NCBI RefSeq assembly: GCF_003726095.1
Contig: NZ_CP026031.1
Coordinates: 5,111,204-5,175,203 of the forward strand
Direction: 5' to 3'
DNA: 64,000 nucleotides
Source: Niallia circulans
Lineage (GTDB): Bacteria; Bacillota; Bacilli; Bacillales; Cytobacillaceae
The position numbers and the translations under genes are program-made. Numbering within the stretch: position 1 is the first letter of the stretch; every line of letters starts with the position of its first letter. Positions 8,092 to 16,950 of the stretch are shown here, piece after piece. Under the pieces are notes generated by a model. That model was given only the letters and a program-made list of their open reading frames with translations. It had not been told where the DNA came from and searched no databases.

Positions 8092-9630
8092 ATGCCAAAA
8101 TTGGATTTATCGAAATTTGAGAAAAAACTCATTATCCGAAACACAGAATTTCAGGATATTGATAAAATCATGAAGCTTCAAGCGGAGTGCTTTCCAGGCA
8201 TGGATCCGTGGACAAAGGATCAATTAAGAAGCCATATTGAGATTTTTCAAGAAGGACAATTTGTTGCAGAATATGATGGGGAAATTATTGGATCATGCTC
8301 TAGCTTGATTATAAATTTTGACGAATATGATGCCCGCCATACATGGGATGAAGTGACAGATGGCGGATATATCACAAATCATAATCCCCATGGCTATAAT
8401 CTTTATGGAATTGAGGTAATGGTAGATCCAGAATACCGAAGAATGAAAATAGGACACCGTCTTTATGAAGCGAGAAAAGAGTTAGTGCGTCAGCTGAATT
8501 TACAAAGTATTATCATTGGCGGTAGAATACCGAATTATTATAAATATGAAGACCAAATGACAGCAAGAGAATATGTTCAAGAAGTACTTCATCATAAAAT
8601 ATATGATCCAGTACTGTCCTTTCAATTATTAAATGGTTTTACGTTAATGCGGATTAATCCAAATTACTTACCAGATGATGCCCAATCGAAAAGCTATGCA
8701 ACGATTATGGAATGGAACAATGTAGAATACATGCCAAAATCTAAACGTTTTTTCAAAAGCAGTTATCCTGTGCGGATTTGCGTTGTTCAATATAAGATGA
8801 GACAGATAAAGAGTTTTGAGGATTTTGCCAATCAGGTAGAGTATTATACAGATGTAGCATCCAATGGGGAATCAGATTTTGTTGTATTTCCTGAATTGCT
8901 TACATCGCAATTAATGTCGTTTATGGATGAACGTGTTCCAAGTACGGCTATTAGAAAGGTAACAGAATATACAGAGCAGTATATTGAGCTTTTCACTAAT
9001 TTAGCAATTCGCTATAACATTAATATTATCGGTGGTTCTCATTTTGTGAAAGAAGATGATGAAGAAATTTATAATATTGCCTATCTTTTTAGACGTGATG
9101 GCACGATTGAGAAACAATATAAATTACATATAACGCCTAATGAGCGGAAATGGTGGGGGATAAGACGAGGAGATGCCGTCAGGGTTTTTGATACAGATTG
9201 TGGGAAAATTGCGATTCAAATTTGCTATGATATTGAATTTCCAGAACTAGCCCGGATTGCAACCGATATGGGGGCGAAAATTATTTTTACCCCGTTTTGT
9301 ACAGAAGATCGCCAAGGTTATTTACGTGTCCGGTATTGTGCGCAAGCTCGAGCTGTAGAAAACCAAGTTTATACGGTGATTGCTGGGACTGTCGGTAATT
9401 TACCACAAACAGAAAATATGGATATTCAATATGCCCAATCGGCTATCTTCGCGCCATCTGATTTTGAATTTGCACGAGATGGGATTGTTGGGGAAACAAA
9501 CCCAAATATAGAAATGGTTATGATCGGAGATGTAGATTTAGAAATACTAAGAAGACAACGACAAAGAGGAACAGTCCGCCAATTAAAAGATAGACGCTTT
9601 GACGTATACCGAATTGAATATAAGAAGTAA
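8092..9630 (+). CDS. yhcX: YhcX: GNAT acetyltransferase fused to a carbon-nitrogen hydrolase
   Basis: A 512-residue two-domain cytosolic enzyme. Residues 12 to about 200 form a GNAT acetyltransferase (GIEVMVDPEYRRMKIGHRLYE is the acetyl-CoA binding region). Residues about 226-505 form a nitrilase-superfamily amidohydrolase, with the Glu-Lys-Cys triad visible at Glu268 (VVFPELLTS), Lys344 (KQYKLHITP) and Cys378 (IQICYDIEFPE). Length and domain order match B. subtilis YhcX, whose substrate is not firmly known to me. The start has AGGGAGT upstream. It is divergent from bdbC and is followed by a perfect hairpin and a GC-rich repeat. Confidence 0.9.
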   Translation: MPKLDLSKFEKKLIIRNTEFQDIDKIMKLQAECFPGMDPWTKDQLRSHIEIFQEGQFVAEYDGEIIGSCSSLIINFDEYDARHTWDEVTDGGYITNHNPHGYNLYGIEVMVDPEYRRMKIGHRLYEARKELVRQLNLQSIIIGGRIPNYYKYEDQMTAREYVQEVLHHKIYDPVLSFQLLNGFTLMRINPNYLPDDAQSKSYATIMEWNNVEYMPKSKRFFKSSYPVRICVVQYKMRQIKSFEDFANQVEYYTDVASNGESDFVVFPELLTSQLMSFMDERVPSTAIRKVTEYTEQYIELFTNLAIRYNINIIGGSHFVKEDDEEIYNIAYLFRRDGTIEKQYKLHITPNERKWWGIRRGDAVRVFDTDCGKIAIQICYDIEFPELARIATDMGAKIIFTPFCTEDRQGYLRVRYCAQARAVENQVYTVIAGTVGNLPQTENMDIQYAQSAIFAPSDFEFARDGIVGETNPNIEMVMIGDVDLEILRRQRQRGTVRQLKDRRFDVYRIEYKK

Positions 9631-9660
9631 TCAATTATAGATGTAATATGAAATGAACAG

Positions 9661-9692
9661 GTAAAACCACGACTGAAGAGTCGTGGTTTTAC
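9661..9692 (+). terminator. hairpin terminator after yhcX
   Basis: GTAAAACCACGACT and AGTCGTGGTTTTAC pair perfectly around GAAG. A near-identical hairpin occurs at 9905-9933. Confidence 0.75.
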
Positions 9693-9730
9693 CTGTAGAC
9701 AAACTAATCTCTTTGAATTATTAGGATGTT

Positions 9731-9860
9731 GCTTTCCGCTTCGGGGGTTCGCTTTCCGTGGGGCTCGCGCTGAGCCGCGGTCTGCTTACAGCCTGCAGGG
9801 TCTCAGACTGTCTCGCTAATCCCACAGGAGTCTCACCCCCTCCACTCCAATCAACACATA
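9731..9860. repeat. GC-rich dispersed intergenic repeat, copy 1
   Basis: A GC-rich block (GCTTTCCG, GGGGCTCGCGCTGAGCC, GGGTCTCAG, CCCACAGGAGTCTCA) stands out in AT-rich DNA and carries several short inverted repeats. A diverged relative lies at 27841-27935. Blocks of this style (TTTCCG, GGGTCTCAG and CAGGAGTC motifs) recur between genes in many Bacillaceae genomes. Role unknown. It is bracketed by two copies of the CCACGAC hairpin. It contains no supported gene. Confidence 0.6.
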
Positions 9861-9904
9861 AAAATGTAATTCTTACTTCGCCAATATCTTTTTGTCGACA
9901 AACT

Positions 9905-9933
9905 CAAACCACGACTGAAGTGTCGTGGTTTTT
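9905..9933 (-). terminator. hairpin terminator after yhdB (second copy of the CCACGAC hairpin)
   Basis: AAACCACGAC and GTCGTGGTTT pair around TGAAGT with T/A runs on both sides. It lies 18 bp beyond the yhdB stop. Confidence 0.65.
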
Positions 9934-9950
9934 TGGTGGGATTCTATCTA

Positions 9951-10196
9951 TTACATGGTAGTTGTGTGAATCCATTCTTCTTCGGCTAAATCGTTGGCGT
10001 GATCGATGTAGCGTAATAAGGAATATAAATGTTTTTCTATGACAGAATAATCATGTTCAAAGTTGTAGGCATGCAGAAATTGTTCAATTTTTTTTGAGAG
10101 AAAGTTATCATGGGTTCTTACCATCAATATGAGAAGATTATCCCACTCTGATCGATGAGTATAGTATAGGGCTCGATCATAATCTGTTTTGTTCAT
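9951..10196 (-). CDS. yhdB: YhdB-like conserved small protein
   Basis: An 81-residue soluble protein beginning MNKTDYDRALYYTHRSEWDN, which resembles B. subtilis YhdB as I recall it. The function is unknown. The sequence is helical, rich in aromatic and charged residues, with no cysteines or membrane segments. AGGAGGC lies upstream of the ATG. It sits between yhcX and the yhdC-like gene, consistent with the B. subtilis gene series. Confidence 0.8.
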   Translation of the reverse strand: MNKTDYDRALYYTHRSEWDNLLILMVRTHDNFLSKKIEQFLHAYNFEHDYSVIEKHLYSLLRYIDHANDLAEEEWIHTTTM

Positions 10197-10401
10197 CTTT
10201 ATGCCTCCTTATGTGGGAAGGAGATGATTATATTATATGGATAAAGGTAAGAATGTTACCCACTAAAAGTTGGCTATATTGATTTAAAAGGGTTTTCTGT
10301 TTTTACCTGTATAATTCTTGTGGTTTCATGTGAGAATTAATTCAACGTAATATGAATAAGGACTCCTATATATCCACAATATAAAGAAAAAAGGGGTTAT
10401 T

Positions 10402-11406
10402 ATGAAAAGGCGACTTATTATTATTCTAACTGCAATCTCAGTCTTTCTTTGTGTAAATACAAAGGAGTCCTATGCGAAATCAGTTGTTGATACGAGTGAA
10501 GTGTATACATACGAAAACTTTCAAGATGATGTTTGGATTTTAAAAAGTAAATATAAGAAACAGCTCCAAGTCCATACGATTGGAAAATCAGAATTTGGTC
10601 GAAAAATTTATGCGATTCAAATAGGGACAGGAAAGAAAAGTATCCTTTTGTCAGGTGCACATCATGGAAGGGAATGGATTACTTCTTTATTAACGATGAA
10701 AATGGCAGAGGATATTGCAGGGACAATAAAGAATGGAGACAATTTTCTTGGTTCCTATTCGATTTGGATTGTACCAATGATCAATCCAGATGGAGTCACC
10801 ATTCAACAGGGGAAAATCAACAAATTTCCGTTTTTCTCGAAAAGAAAAATAAAGAAGATGAATGGCGGTCTAAATGATTTTACGCGTTGGAAAAGTAATG
10901 GGCTAGGAGTGGATCTAAATCGACAATATCCTGCTGGATGGGAGTATATAAAGGATTCCAAAAAAGAACCTTTTTATAAAAATTATAAAGGGAAAGCTCC
11001 ATTTGAAGCAAAAGAGGTACAAGCCATTGTCGAGTTAACAGAAAAAATAAAACCAACGATTGCGGTTGCTTACCATTCTTCTGGTCAGGAGATTTTTTGG
11101 CAATATAATAATGGAGTGAATGAGGACAGAGATCGGATGATTGCAGAAGTTCTCGCAAAAGAAACTGGGTACAAGCTTGGGGTTCCACCTAAAGACGCCG
11201 TAGGGGGTGGATTTACAGATTGGTTTATTACGACCTATCATTTACCCGCATATACAATTGAAATATGTCCATTGGTAGATGAGCGCCACCCTTCCTTGAC
11301 AAACTTTTCTAAAGAATGGGCCAGAAATAAAACCATTCCCAGAACGCTGATTGAGGAAGCCAAAAAAATAGATGCGATACATAAAAAAATGCTGGGAGAT
11401 TCATAA
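10402..11406 (+). CDS. secreted M14-family zinc carboxypeptidase
   Basis: A 334-residue exported metallopeptidase with a signal peptide (residues 1 to about 25, cleavage near SYA-KS). The zinc site is His88 and Glu91 (GAHHGREW) plus His225 (VAYHSSGQ). Substrate-binding Asn173-Arg174 (VDLNRQYP) and the catalytic Glu287 (YTIEICP) are present, so the enzyme should be active. Bacillus relatives cleave gamma-D-glutamyl-diaminopimelate bonds in cell-wall peptides, and that is the likely role here, although no LysM wall-binding domain is attached. AAAAGGGG precedes the ATG. The yhdC-like gene follows by 24 bp, probably in one transcript. Confidence 0.88.
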   Translation: MKRRLIIILTAISVFLCVNTKESYAKSVVDTSEVYTYENFQDDVWILKSKYKKQLQVHTIGKSEFGRKIYAIQIGTGKKSILLSGAHHGREWITSLLTMKMAEDIAGTIKNGDNFLGSYSIWIVPMINPDGVTIQQGKINKFPFFSKRKIKKMNGGLNDFTRWKSNGLGVDLNRQYPAGWEYIKDSKKEPFYKNYKGKAPFEAKEVQAIVELTEKIKPTIAVAYHSSGQEIFWQYNNGVNEDRDRMIAEVLAKETGYKLGVPPKDAVGGGFTDWFITTYHLPAYTIEICPLVDERHPSLTNFSKEWARNKTIPRTLIEEAKKIDAIHKKMLGDS

Positions 11407-11430
11407 TAAGAAAAAACATTGGAGGTAAAT

Positions 11431-11763
11431 ATGAAGACTAAATCTTTATCCGTTCTTATTGTTACCATATCAGTATTAGTTATGGCATTTATGTTTCCAT
11501 CCCATCATTTAGCTGTCCAAGAGTTAGATTATAAGAAATTTGGGTCTGTTGCAATGGCTGTAGTAAAGGCAGATTATCCAGAAGAGTCTGTAACTGATTA
11601 TAAATATTTAGGGCGCAAAAAAATATCTCCGCAAGAAGAACAAGATTCCTTTCAATTTCTTGTAAAAGAGGGTGGAAAGGAAAAAACAGTTATTGTTGCG
11701 GTGAATCATAATACAAAAAATGATAAATTCATCTCCTTAGTAGTAGAAGAAGCAAAGCCATAA
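11431..11763 (+). CDS. yhdC: exported DUF3889-family protein (YhdC/YqzG-like)
   Basis: A 110-residue protein with an N-terminal signal or anchor helix (residues 5-21) and an extracytoplasmic DUF3889 domain, recognised by the AMAVVKADYPEESVTDYKYLG block. Function unknown. ATG at 11431 is used because GGAGG ends 5 bp before it. The TTG at 11419 includes that ribosome binding site. It is likely cotranscribed with the M14 peptidase and is closed by a short terminator. Confidence 0.8.
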   Translation: MKTKSLSVLIVTISVLVMAFMFPSHHLAVQELDYKKFGSVAMAVVKADYPEESVTDYKYLGRKKISPQEEQDSFQFLVKEGGKEKTVIVAVNHNTKNDKFISLVVEEAKP

Positions 11764-11787
11764 AAAAGACCGAAATGGTCTTTTTTA
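11763..11787 (+). terminator. terminator after yhdC
   Basis: AAAAAGACC and GGTCTTTTTT pair around GAAAT. Confidence 0.85.
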
Positions 11788-11867
11788 TGGCTTTTTCCGA
11801 GTTGGTTTGCTTTCAATTCTCAGTATTTTGCATTTGTTACTAGACAATTCTATTCCAATTTATACTA

Positions 11868-11896
11868 TTGACATAATAAATTAATCTTGTTATCAT
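11868..11896 (+). promoter_or_regulatory. sigma-A promoter of the pbuG riboswitch transcript
   Basis: TTGACA at 11868-11873 and TATCAT at 11891-11896 are 17 bp apart, with the aptamer starting about 32 bp downstream. Confidence 0.65.
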
Positions 11897-11928
11897 TCTC
11901 CTATTGTTTTTAAAAAGAATAGATAGAC

Positions 11929-11996
11929 CTTGTATAAATTCAAGAATATGGCTTGAAAGTTTCTACCAGCTACCAATAAATAGCTTGTCTACAAGG
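11929..11996 (+). promoter_or_regulatory. purine riboswitch aptamer, guanine/hypoxanthine class
   Basis: All elements of the purine aptamer are present. P1 is CCTTGTA/TACAAGG. P2 is TTCAAG/CTTGAA. P3 is AGCTA/TAGCT. The joining segments TATAA, AATATGG and AAGTTTCTACC carry the conserved core. The specificity base before P1 closes is C (GTCTACAAGG), which selects guanine or hypoxanthine over adenine. The 3' part of P1 (TCTACAAGGAAT) can pair instead with ATTCC...TTGTAGA at about 12020-12034 as an antiterminator. Confidence 0.95.
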
Positions 11997-12038
11997 AATG
12001 GGAATTTTATAACATTTTTATTCCGTTTTGTAGAAAAG

Positions 12039-12069
12039 CTTTGACCAAATAAGGGTCAAAGTTTTTTTT
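12039..12069 (+). terminator. riboswitch-controlled intrinsic terminator
   Basis: CTTTGACC and GGTCAAAG pair around AAATAAG, followed by eight T. Purine binding to the aptamer should free this terminator and shut off pbuG. Confidence 0.92.
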
Positions 12070-12163
12070 ATTATCTAATGGGAAAATAAAATGAATTAGT
12101 GGTAAAACTAATCTTAGAATCACTCCCTATCGATCTATAATTTAGCAAATAGGAGACTACAAC

Positions 12164-13459
12164 ATGAGAGACTTTTTTAAATTTGCAGAACGGAACACTT
12201 CTTATGCGCAGGAAACACTTGCAGGAATAACAACTTTCCTATCGATAGCATATATATTAGTTGTAAATCCAATTATCTTAAGCCAATCCGGAATGGATAG
12301 CGGGGCTGTATTCACAGCAACTGCGCTCACGGCGATCATCGGAACATTACTTATAGGTTTACTTGCTAACTTTCCAATCGCAATCGCACCTAGTATGGGC
12401 CTGAATTCGTTCTTCACTTTTTCTGTATGTATTGGAATGGGAATAGAATGGCAGGTCGCTTTAACGGGTGTTTTTGTTGCAGGCATCATTTTTATGCTAT
12501 TAAGCTTAATGAAAATCCGCGAGAAGATTATTAATATCATTCCAGCGAGTTTAAAACATGCAATCGCTGCTGGAATTGGATTTTTCATTACGTTTATTGG
12601 GTTGAAAAATGGTGGAATTATTATTGGTAATCCAGATACATTTGTCTCGATTGGTGATTTTACTTCTCCTATGACCCTGCTGGCAATTATAGGTCTTGTC
12701 ATTACAATTGTTATGTTAGTACGCGGCATTAACGGCGGGATTTTTTATGGCATGGTCATTACTACGATTGTGGGAATGATTTTTGGATTAATAGAAGTTC
12801 CTTCTTCGGTTGTTGGAGATATACCAAGCCTTAAACCAACATTTGGTGTTGTATTTTCTCATTTAGATGAGATTTTTACGCCAGAAATACTGACAGTTAT
12901 CTTTACCTTTTTAATTGTTGCCTTCTTTGATACTGCAGGTGCATTAATTGCCTTAACTAGTCAAGCTGGAATGATGAAGGATAATAAGATTCCTAATATC
13001 GGTAAAGGGCTGCTTGCCGATTCTGCTGCCGGTGCCATTGGGGCTATTTTAGGCACATCGACACCTGCAACGAGTGTTGAATCTTCGGCAGGTATTGCTG
13101 TCGGAGGAAGAACAGGCTTTACGTCTGTCGTCATTGCAGCTTGTTTTGTAATCGCATTGTTCTTTTCACCACTTGTTGCCGTTATTTCAGTGGAAGTTAC
13201 AGCTGCTGCATTAATTGTGGTAGGGGCATTAATGGCCATGGAAATTAGGAGAATAGACTGGACGAAGTTAGAAATTGTCATTCCATCCTTTTTAACAATT
13301 ATTATGATGCCTCTTACTTCTAGTGTGGCAATCGGGATTGGATTAGGATTTGTTTTTTATCCAATATGTTTAGTATCACAAAAGCGTTATAAAGAAGTTC
13401 ATCCAATTATGTATGTACTTTGCTTGTTATTTATTTTATACTTTGCTTTTATCGTGTGA
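12164..13459 (+). CDS. pbuG: hypoxanthine/guanine permease (NCS2 family)
   Basis: A 431-residue permease with about 12 to 14 membrane helices that imports hypoxanthine and guanine for purine salvage. The AzgA-type NCS2 signatures are present: TFLSIAYILVVNPIIL near the N-terminus, PSMGLNSFFTFSVC, FFDTAGALIALTSQAG in the middle and STPATSVESSAGIAVGGRTG in the second half. The upstream guanine-class riboswitch and terminator predict repression when guanine or hypoxanthine is abundant, as for B. subtilis pbuG. AGGAGAC lies upstream of the ATG. Confidence 0.95.
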   Translation: MRDFFKFAERNTSYAQETLAGITTFLSIAYILVVNPIILSQSGMDSGAVFTATALTAIIGTLLIGLLANFPIAIAPSMGLNSFFTFSVCIGMGIEWQVALTGVFVAGIIFMLLSLMKIREKIINIIPASLKHAIAAGIGFFITFIGLKNGGIIIGNPDTFVSIGDFTSPMTLLAIIGLVITIVMLVRGINGGIFYGMVITTIVGMIFGLIEVPSSVVGDIPSLKPTFGVVFSHLDEIFTPEILTVIFTFLIVAFFDTAGALIALTSQAGMMKDNKIPNIGKGLLADSAAGAIGAILGTSTPATSVESSAGIAVGGRTGFTSVVIAACFVIALFFSPLVAVISVEVTAAALIVVGALMAMEIRRIDWTKLEIVIPSFLTIIMMPLTSSVAIGIGLGFVFYPICLVSQKRYKEVHPIMYVLCLLFILYFAFIV

Positions 13460-13510
13460 AGCTTTAAGTAGGGAAGGATGATAAAATATCATACAGTATA
13501 TGCATTGAAA

Positions 13511-13560
13511 GAAAAAGGATAGAAGAGTGGAAGGAATTCGCTCTATCTATCCTTTTTTTG
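13511..13560 (+). terminator. terminator after pbuG
   Basis: AAAAAGGATAGA and TCTATCCTTTTTTT form a long stem with a 22-base loop. Confidence 0.8.
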
Positions 13561-13704
13561 TACGATATTCTTATTTCCCCACAGAACAGCAATATGATAG
13601 TTGTAAATGTTTACATTGGCGATAGTTAGTATTAATATTAACTAAAATTACTATTTTTAACAAATAAGCATATTGGTAACGGAGTAAGAACAGGGGGGAG
13701 AAAG

Positions 13705-14502
13705 ATGGGGGATGTTTGGAAAACATGTTCTTCAGAAGTGAAGGATTTTGTCTTTCATCTAAACAAAAGTATGAAGGAAATTATAAAAGACAATTACCTT
13801 GGTTTTTATATACATGGTTCTTTGGCTATGGGAGGATTTAATCCTAAAAGCAGCGATGTGGATGCTTTGGTTATTACGCATCAGTCATTAGAAGTAGAAG
13901 ATAAAAGAAAATTAGCGCGGTTCTTATTAGGTTATTCCAATTCTCCATATCCCATTGAAATAAGTTTTCTAAATACGGATCAATTACGGCATTGGCAGCA
14001 TCCATCTGCATTTGACTTCCATTATAGTGAGTTTTGGAGAGAACGCTTCGAAAGAGATTTGTTAAATGGTACCTATCAGTATCTAAATAGTGACATTCAT
14101 TCAGATGCCGATTTAGCAGCTCATTTAACGATTACTTATCAAAGAGGCATTTGTGTAGAAGGTAAACCTATAAAGGAAGTATTTCCTTTAGTTCCAAGCG
14201 CAGATTATATATCGTCCATACTAGGTGACTATTACGATTGTTTGGAAAATATCGAAAAAGACCCCATTTATTGTTCGTTAAATTTAATAAGAGTATTTTG
14301 GTTTCTTAAAGAAGGAGTCGTTTCCTCCAAGCAAGAAGCTGGTAATTGGGGGCTTAAAACATTTCCGAAGAATGTAAGGACCATCATTCGTAAAGTCGTC
14401 GATTCTTATAAAAATGGAAATGGTACTAAGACTTTTGAGAAAGACGAACTTATCTCATTAAGAGATTATATTGCCGATAAGGTTCAAAAACTATTAAGCT
14501 AA
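13705..14502 (+). CDS. aminoglycoside nucleotidyltransferase-like protein (AadA type)
   Basis: A 265-residue protein with an N-terminal nucleotidyltransferase domain and a C-terminal helical DUF4111 region, the architecture of ANT(3'')/ANT(9) streptomycin or spectinomycin adenylyltransferases. The active-site motif HGSLAMGGFNPKSSDVD places the GS pair at 38-39 and the metal-binding aspartates at 51 and 53. A third acidic position would lie in the PIEISFL strand. Many chromosomal members of this family confer no resistance, so antibiotic modification is only possible. GGGGGGAG precedes the ATG. It stands alone, with no resistance or transposition genes beside it. Confidence 0.8.
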   Translation: MGDVWKTCSSEVKDFVFHLNKSMKEIIKDNYLGFYIHGSLAMGGFNPKSSDVDALVITHQSLEVEDKRKLARFLLGYSNSPYPIEISFLNTDQLRHWQHPSAFDFHYSEFWRERFERDLLNGTYQYLNSDIHSDADLAAHLTITYQRGICVEGKPIKEVFPLVPSADYISSILGDYYDCLENIEKDPIYCSLNLIRVFWFLKEGVVSSKQEAGNWGLKTFPKNVRTIIRKVVDSYKNGNGTKTFEKDELISLRDYIADKVQKLLS

Positions 14503-14751
14503 CGGATGTTTATATGGGAGATTAACTGCTAATCAAGCATCTTCGATTATGTTATACAAAATGAAAATATCTTTGGATACATAGGAAAAGAATGGGGAAC
14601 TTTAGCTATAAAAAAAACTATTAAGTTACGTTATTGATAAGTGCTAATTGGTAGCAGGATTATAATTTCCAATGGAGAATCTTACAAATAATCAATCTAG
14701 CAAAATAGATAAAATAAGTATGGCTTTTTTATAAAATAGAATGTTTACAGT

Positions 14752-14784
14752 AAAAGTGTGTTGAACTATGCTCAACACACTTTT
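14752..14784. terminator. bidirectional terminator
   Basis: AAAAGTGTGTTGA and TCAACACACTTTT form a perfect 13-bp stem 13 bp from the stop of the tautomerase/CMD gene. Confidence 0.85.
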
Positions 14785-14796
14785 AGCCAATACAGA

Positions 14797-15546
14797 TTAT
14801 GATGAAAATACTTTTTTGGCTGCATCCAGTGCAGAAGCTGCCTTAGGCCAACCAGTATAGAAGGCAAGGTGCGTAATTAACTCGATTATTTCATCTTCTT
14901 TGATTTTATTTTCCATCGCTAAATTGATATGAAATGGTAATTGTTCTATGTTACCTGCTGTAATTAAGGAAGAAAGCGTAATTAGACTTCTATCTCGCAT
15001 CGATAAGTTTTTTCTCTTCCATAAATCACCGAAAAGCACACTTTCAGTATAGTCTACAAATGCAGGAGCTAAATCTCCTAGCGTACTTCTAATATTTGAT
15101 TTTATTTCTTTCTTAGATAAATGATTTTCTTTTATTATGGTAGTAGCAGCGTTCCAATTAGTAACCATCTGTGCTTCTCCCATACCAAATGACCAATTTT
15201 CCAATGGAGTCTCATTAAGAATGATAAAAACATTTTCTTTAGTGACAATATTTTTTTCACTAAGATTATCAGTTAGTGTATGGTATAGATTCCTCTTTTG
15301 TTCAATAGTTCTGCCTATTCCGCATGTAATTTGAATATACAAAAGTTTTTTAGTTCTTTTGGCATTGATTAAATAGTGGGAATTGAAATGGAACTGTTCT
15401 TTTTTGTGTGAATCAAATACTTGAAAAAAATCATCATATGGGACATTAAATTCTTTGATTAGAGAATTCATTATTTGTGTACTAATAAATTTTAATTCCT
15501 TCTTATTATATTGCTCTTCAAGATAACTAATTTTAATAAATGGCAT
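14797..15546 (-). CDS. tautomerase - carboxymuconolactone decarboxylase fusion protein
   Basis: A 249-residue protein in which two small enzyme folds are joined. Residues 1 to about 130 look like a tautomerase/MSAD-type domain, with a proline directly after the initiator Met (MPFIKISY), the usual catalytic base, and late motifs FIILNETPLENWSFG. Residues about 150-245 are a carboxymuconolactone decarboxylase-like helical domain (RDRSLITLSSLITAG, LPFHINLAMENKIKEDEI, HLAFYTGWPKAASAL) without the CxxC of AhpD peroxidases. A role in degrading a small oxo-acid or aromatic compound is inference. It is divergent from a LysR regulator 110 bp away, which probably controls it. The ATG has GGAGGATAT upstream. 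Confidence 0.82.
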   Translation of the reverse strand: MPFIKISYLEEQYNKKELKFISTQIMNSLIKEFNVPYDDFFQVFDSHKKEQFHFNSHYLINAKRTKKLLYIQITCGIGRTIEQKRNLYHTLTDNLSEKNIVTKENVFIILNETPLENWSFGMGEAQMVTNWNAATTIIKENHLSKKEIKSNIRSTLGDLAPAFVDYTESVLFGDLWKRKNLSMRDRSLITLSSLITAGNIEQLPFHINLAMENKIKEDEIIELITHLAFYTGWPKAASALDAAKKVFSS

Positions 15547-15656
15547 ATTATATCCTCCTCTATCTTATTAATATCATTGTAGTTTATAACTCTTGATCTA
15601 TATAATTGAATTAATTGAATAACATAATTCGATAATTTCGATGAAGAGGGAAGATA

Positions 15657-16538
15657 ATGGATTTAAAAGAACTAATTACTTTTCAAACGATACTAAGACA
15701 AGGGACATTTTCAAAAGCTGCAGAATCACTGCATTATGCACAATCAACAATTACGAATCAAATTCAAAGATTAGAAAAGGAATTGGGAATTAGCCTTTTT
15801 TATAGAGGATGGGAGGCTGAGTTAACACCTGCTGGGAAAATATTTGCGGAAGAAGTTGATGATCTTATCAACCATTGGAAGTTTGTTACGGAGCAGGCAA
15901 AGGCAATACAAAAAGAAGAAGTTGGAACTATTAATATAGGGATTATTGACTCAATAACGAATATAGTACCAAGTATTCTAGCTCGATTTAGTAGGGAAAA
16001 GCCTAAAATCGTTTGCAACTTTGTTGTAGGAAATACAAATTCTTTAGCAGCAGCTCTGGAGAAAAACGAAATAGACTTTGCCATATGTGCAGAAATTGCT
16101 GGACAGTTTCCATACACATTTGAATCTTTATATGAAGAGAAGCTAGCATTTATAGTCTCCAATATACACCCTTTCGCTAATAAAAGTAGAATGTACAGCT
16201 TAGAAGAGCTGTGCGATTATCCAATTGTTACAGGAGGAAAGAACTGCATTTATCAGTTAAAGTTAGAAAAAGAATTACTAACTATTTCTAAAAAGCCCTT
16301 TTGCTATACAATTAGCCAATTATCGATAATCCCACAGTTTATTATATCAATAGATGGAGCAATAGGCGTAATTGTCTCTTCCATGCCTATTCCCGACAAC
16401 TGTAAAAAATTAGATGTAGAGATTAACAATTCAGATATTAAGATAGGTATTATGAGAAATTTGAGGTATGATAACATGACTTCTTCCAAACAATTACTTT
16501 TAAACTACTTAATAGAAAGCCTTTCAAGAGTTAAATAA
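15657..16538 (+). CDS. LysR-family transcriptional regulator
   Basis: A 293-residue LysR regulator with an N-terminal winged helix-turn-helix (residues 1-60, with FSKAAESLHYAQSTITNQIQRLE as the recognition unit) and a periplasmic-binding-fold effector domain from about 90 (VGTINIGIIDSITN) to the end. It is divergent from the tautomerase/CMD fusion gene, a classical arrangement in which the regulator binds the shared intergenic region and responds to the substrate. GAAGAGGGAAG precedes the ATG. Confidence 0.9.
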   Translation: MDLKELITFQTILRQGTFSKAAESLHYAQSTITNQIQRLEKELGISLFYRGWEAELTPAGKIFAEEVDDLINHWKFVTEQAKAIQKEEVGTINIGIIDSITNIVPSILARFSREKPKIVCNFVVGNTNSLAAALEKNEIDFAICAEIAGQFPYTFESLYEEKLAFIVSNIHPFANKSRMYSLEELCDYPIVTGGKNCIYQLKLEKELLTISKKPFCYTISQLSIIPQFIISIDGAIGVIVSSMPIPDNCKKLDVEINNSDIKIGIMRNLRYDNMTSSKQLLLNYLIESLSRVK

Positions 16539-16919
16539 AGGGAGAGGTGCGTTTAAAGATAATCATTCACTTAATATGATGAGATAATTAGTATTTTTAA
16601 GGTATTTCTTTATCAACAAATAAAGAAATCCGTACATGATAAATAACTGTTCTTTATATATTCAAGGGATAATAATTGCAAATATGAACAAGGGACCATC
16701 TAATATTTGATGGTTTCTTTTAATGATCAAATTTGATTAGCTATTAAGATAGTTTTTAACTGAAGGTGGATTGTACGATTGAAATTGTTCTATGAAGACG
16801 CTGGCTCAGAATCATTCATAAGTAGAAGTTCTTGTTTATTTATTTGACTAAATAATGCAGCGCCTCTCATTCCGGAAATAGAGTTCGAGTATCTGTCATT
16901 ATTACATTTTATAAAACTA
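16539..16919. other. intergenic region
   Basis: No gene or recognised RNA. A short hairpin ACCATC/GATGGT followed by TTTCTTTT at about 16695-16720 may be a weak terminator. The rest is AT-rich with many stops in all frames. Confidence 0.5.
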
Positions 16920-16948
16920 TTGTGCAATTTTAGATATTATACTATACT
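16920..16948 (+). promoter_or_regulatory. promoter of the yvaF-yvaE-yvaD operon
   Basis: TTGTGC (16920-16925) and TATACT (16943-16948) are separated by 17 bp, placing the transcription start inside the following inverted repeat. Confidence 0.65.
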
Positions 16949-16950
16949 GG

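Noticed and set aside
12202..12729. 175-codon minus-strand frame within pbuG
   Set aside because: Mirror frame of a strongly supported permease gene; hydrophobic codons produce it.
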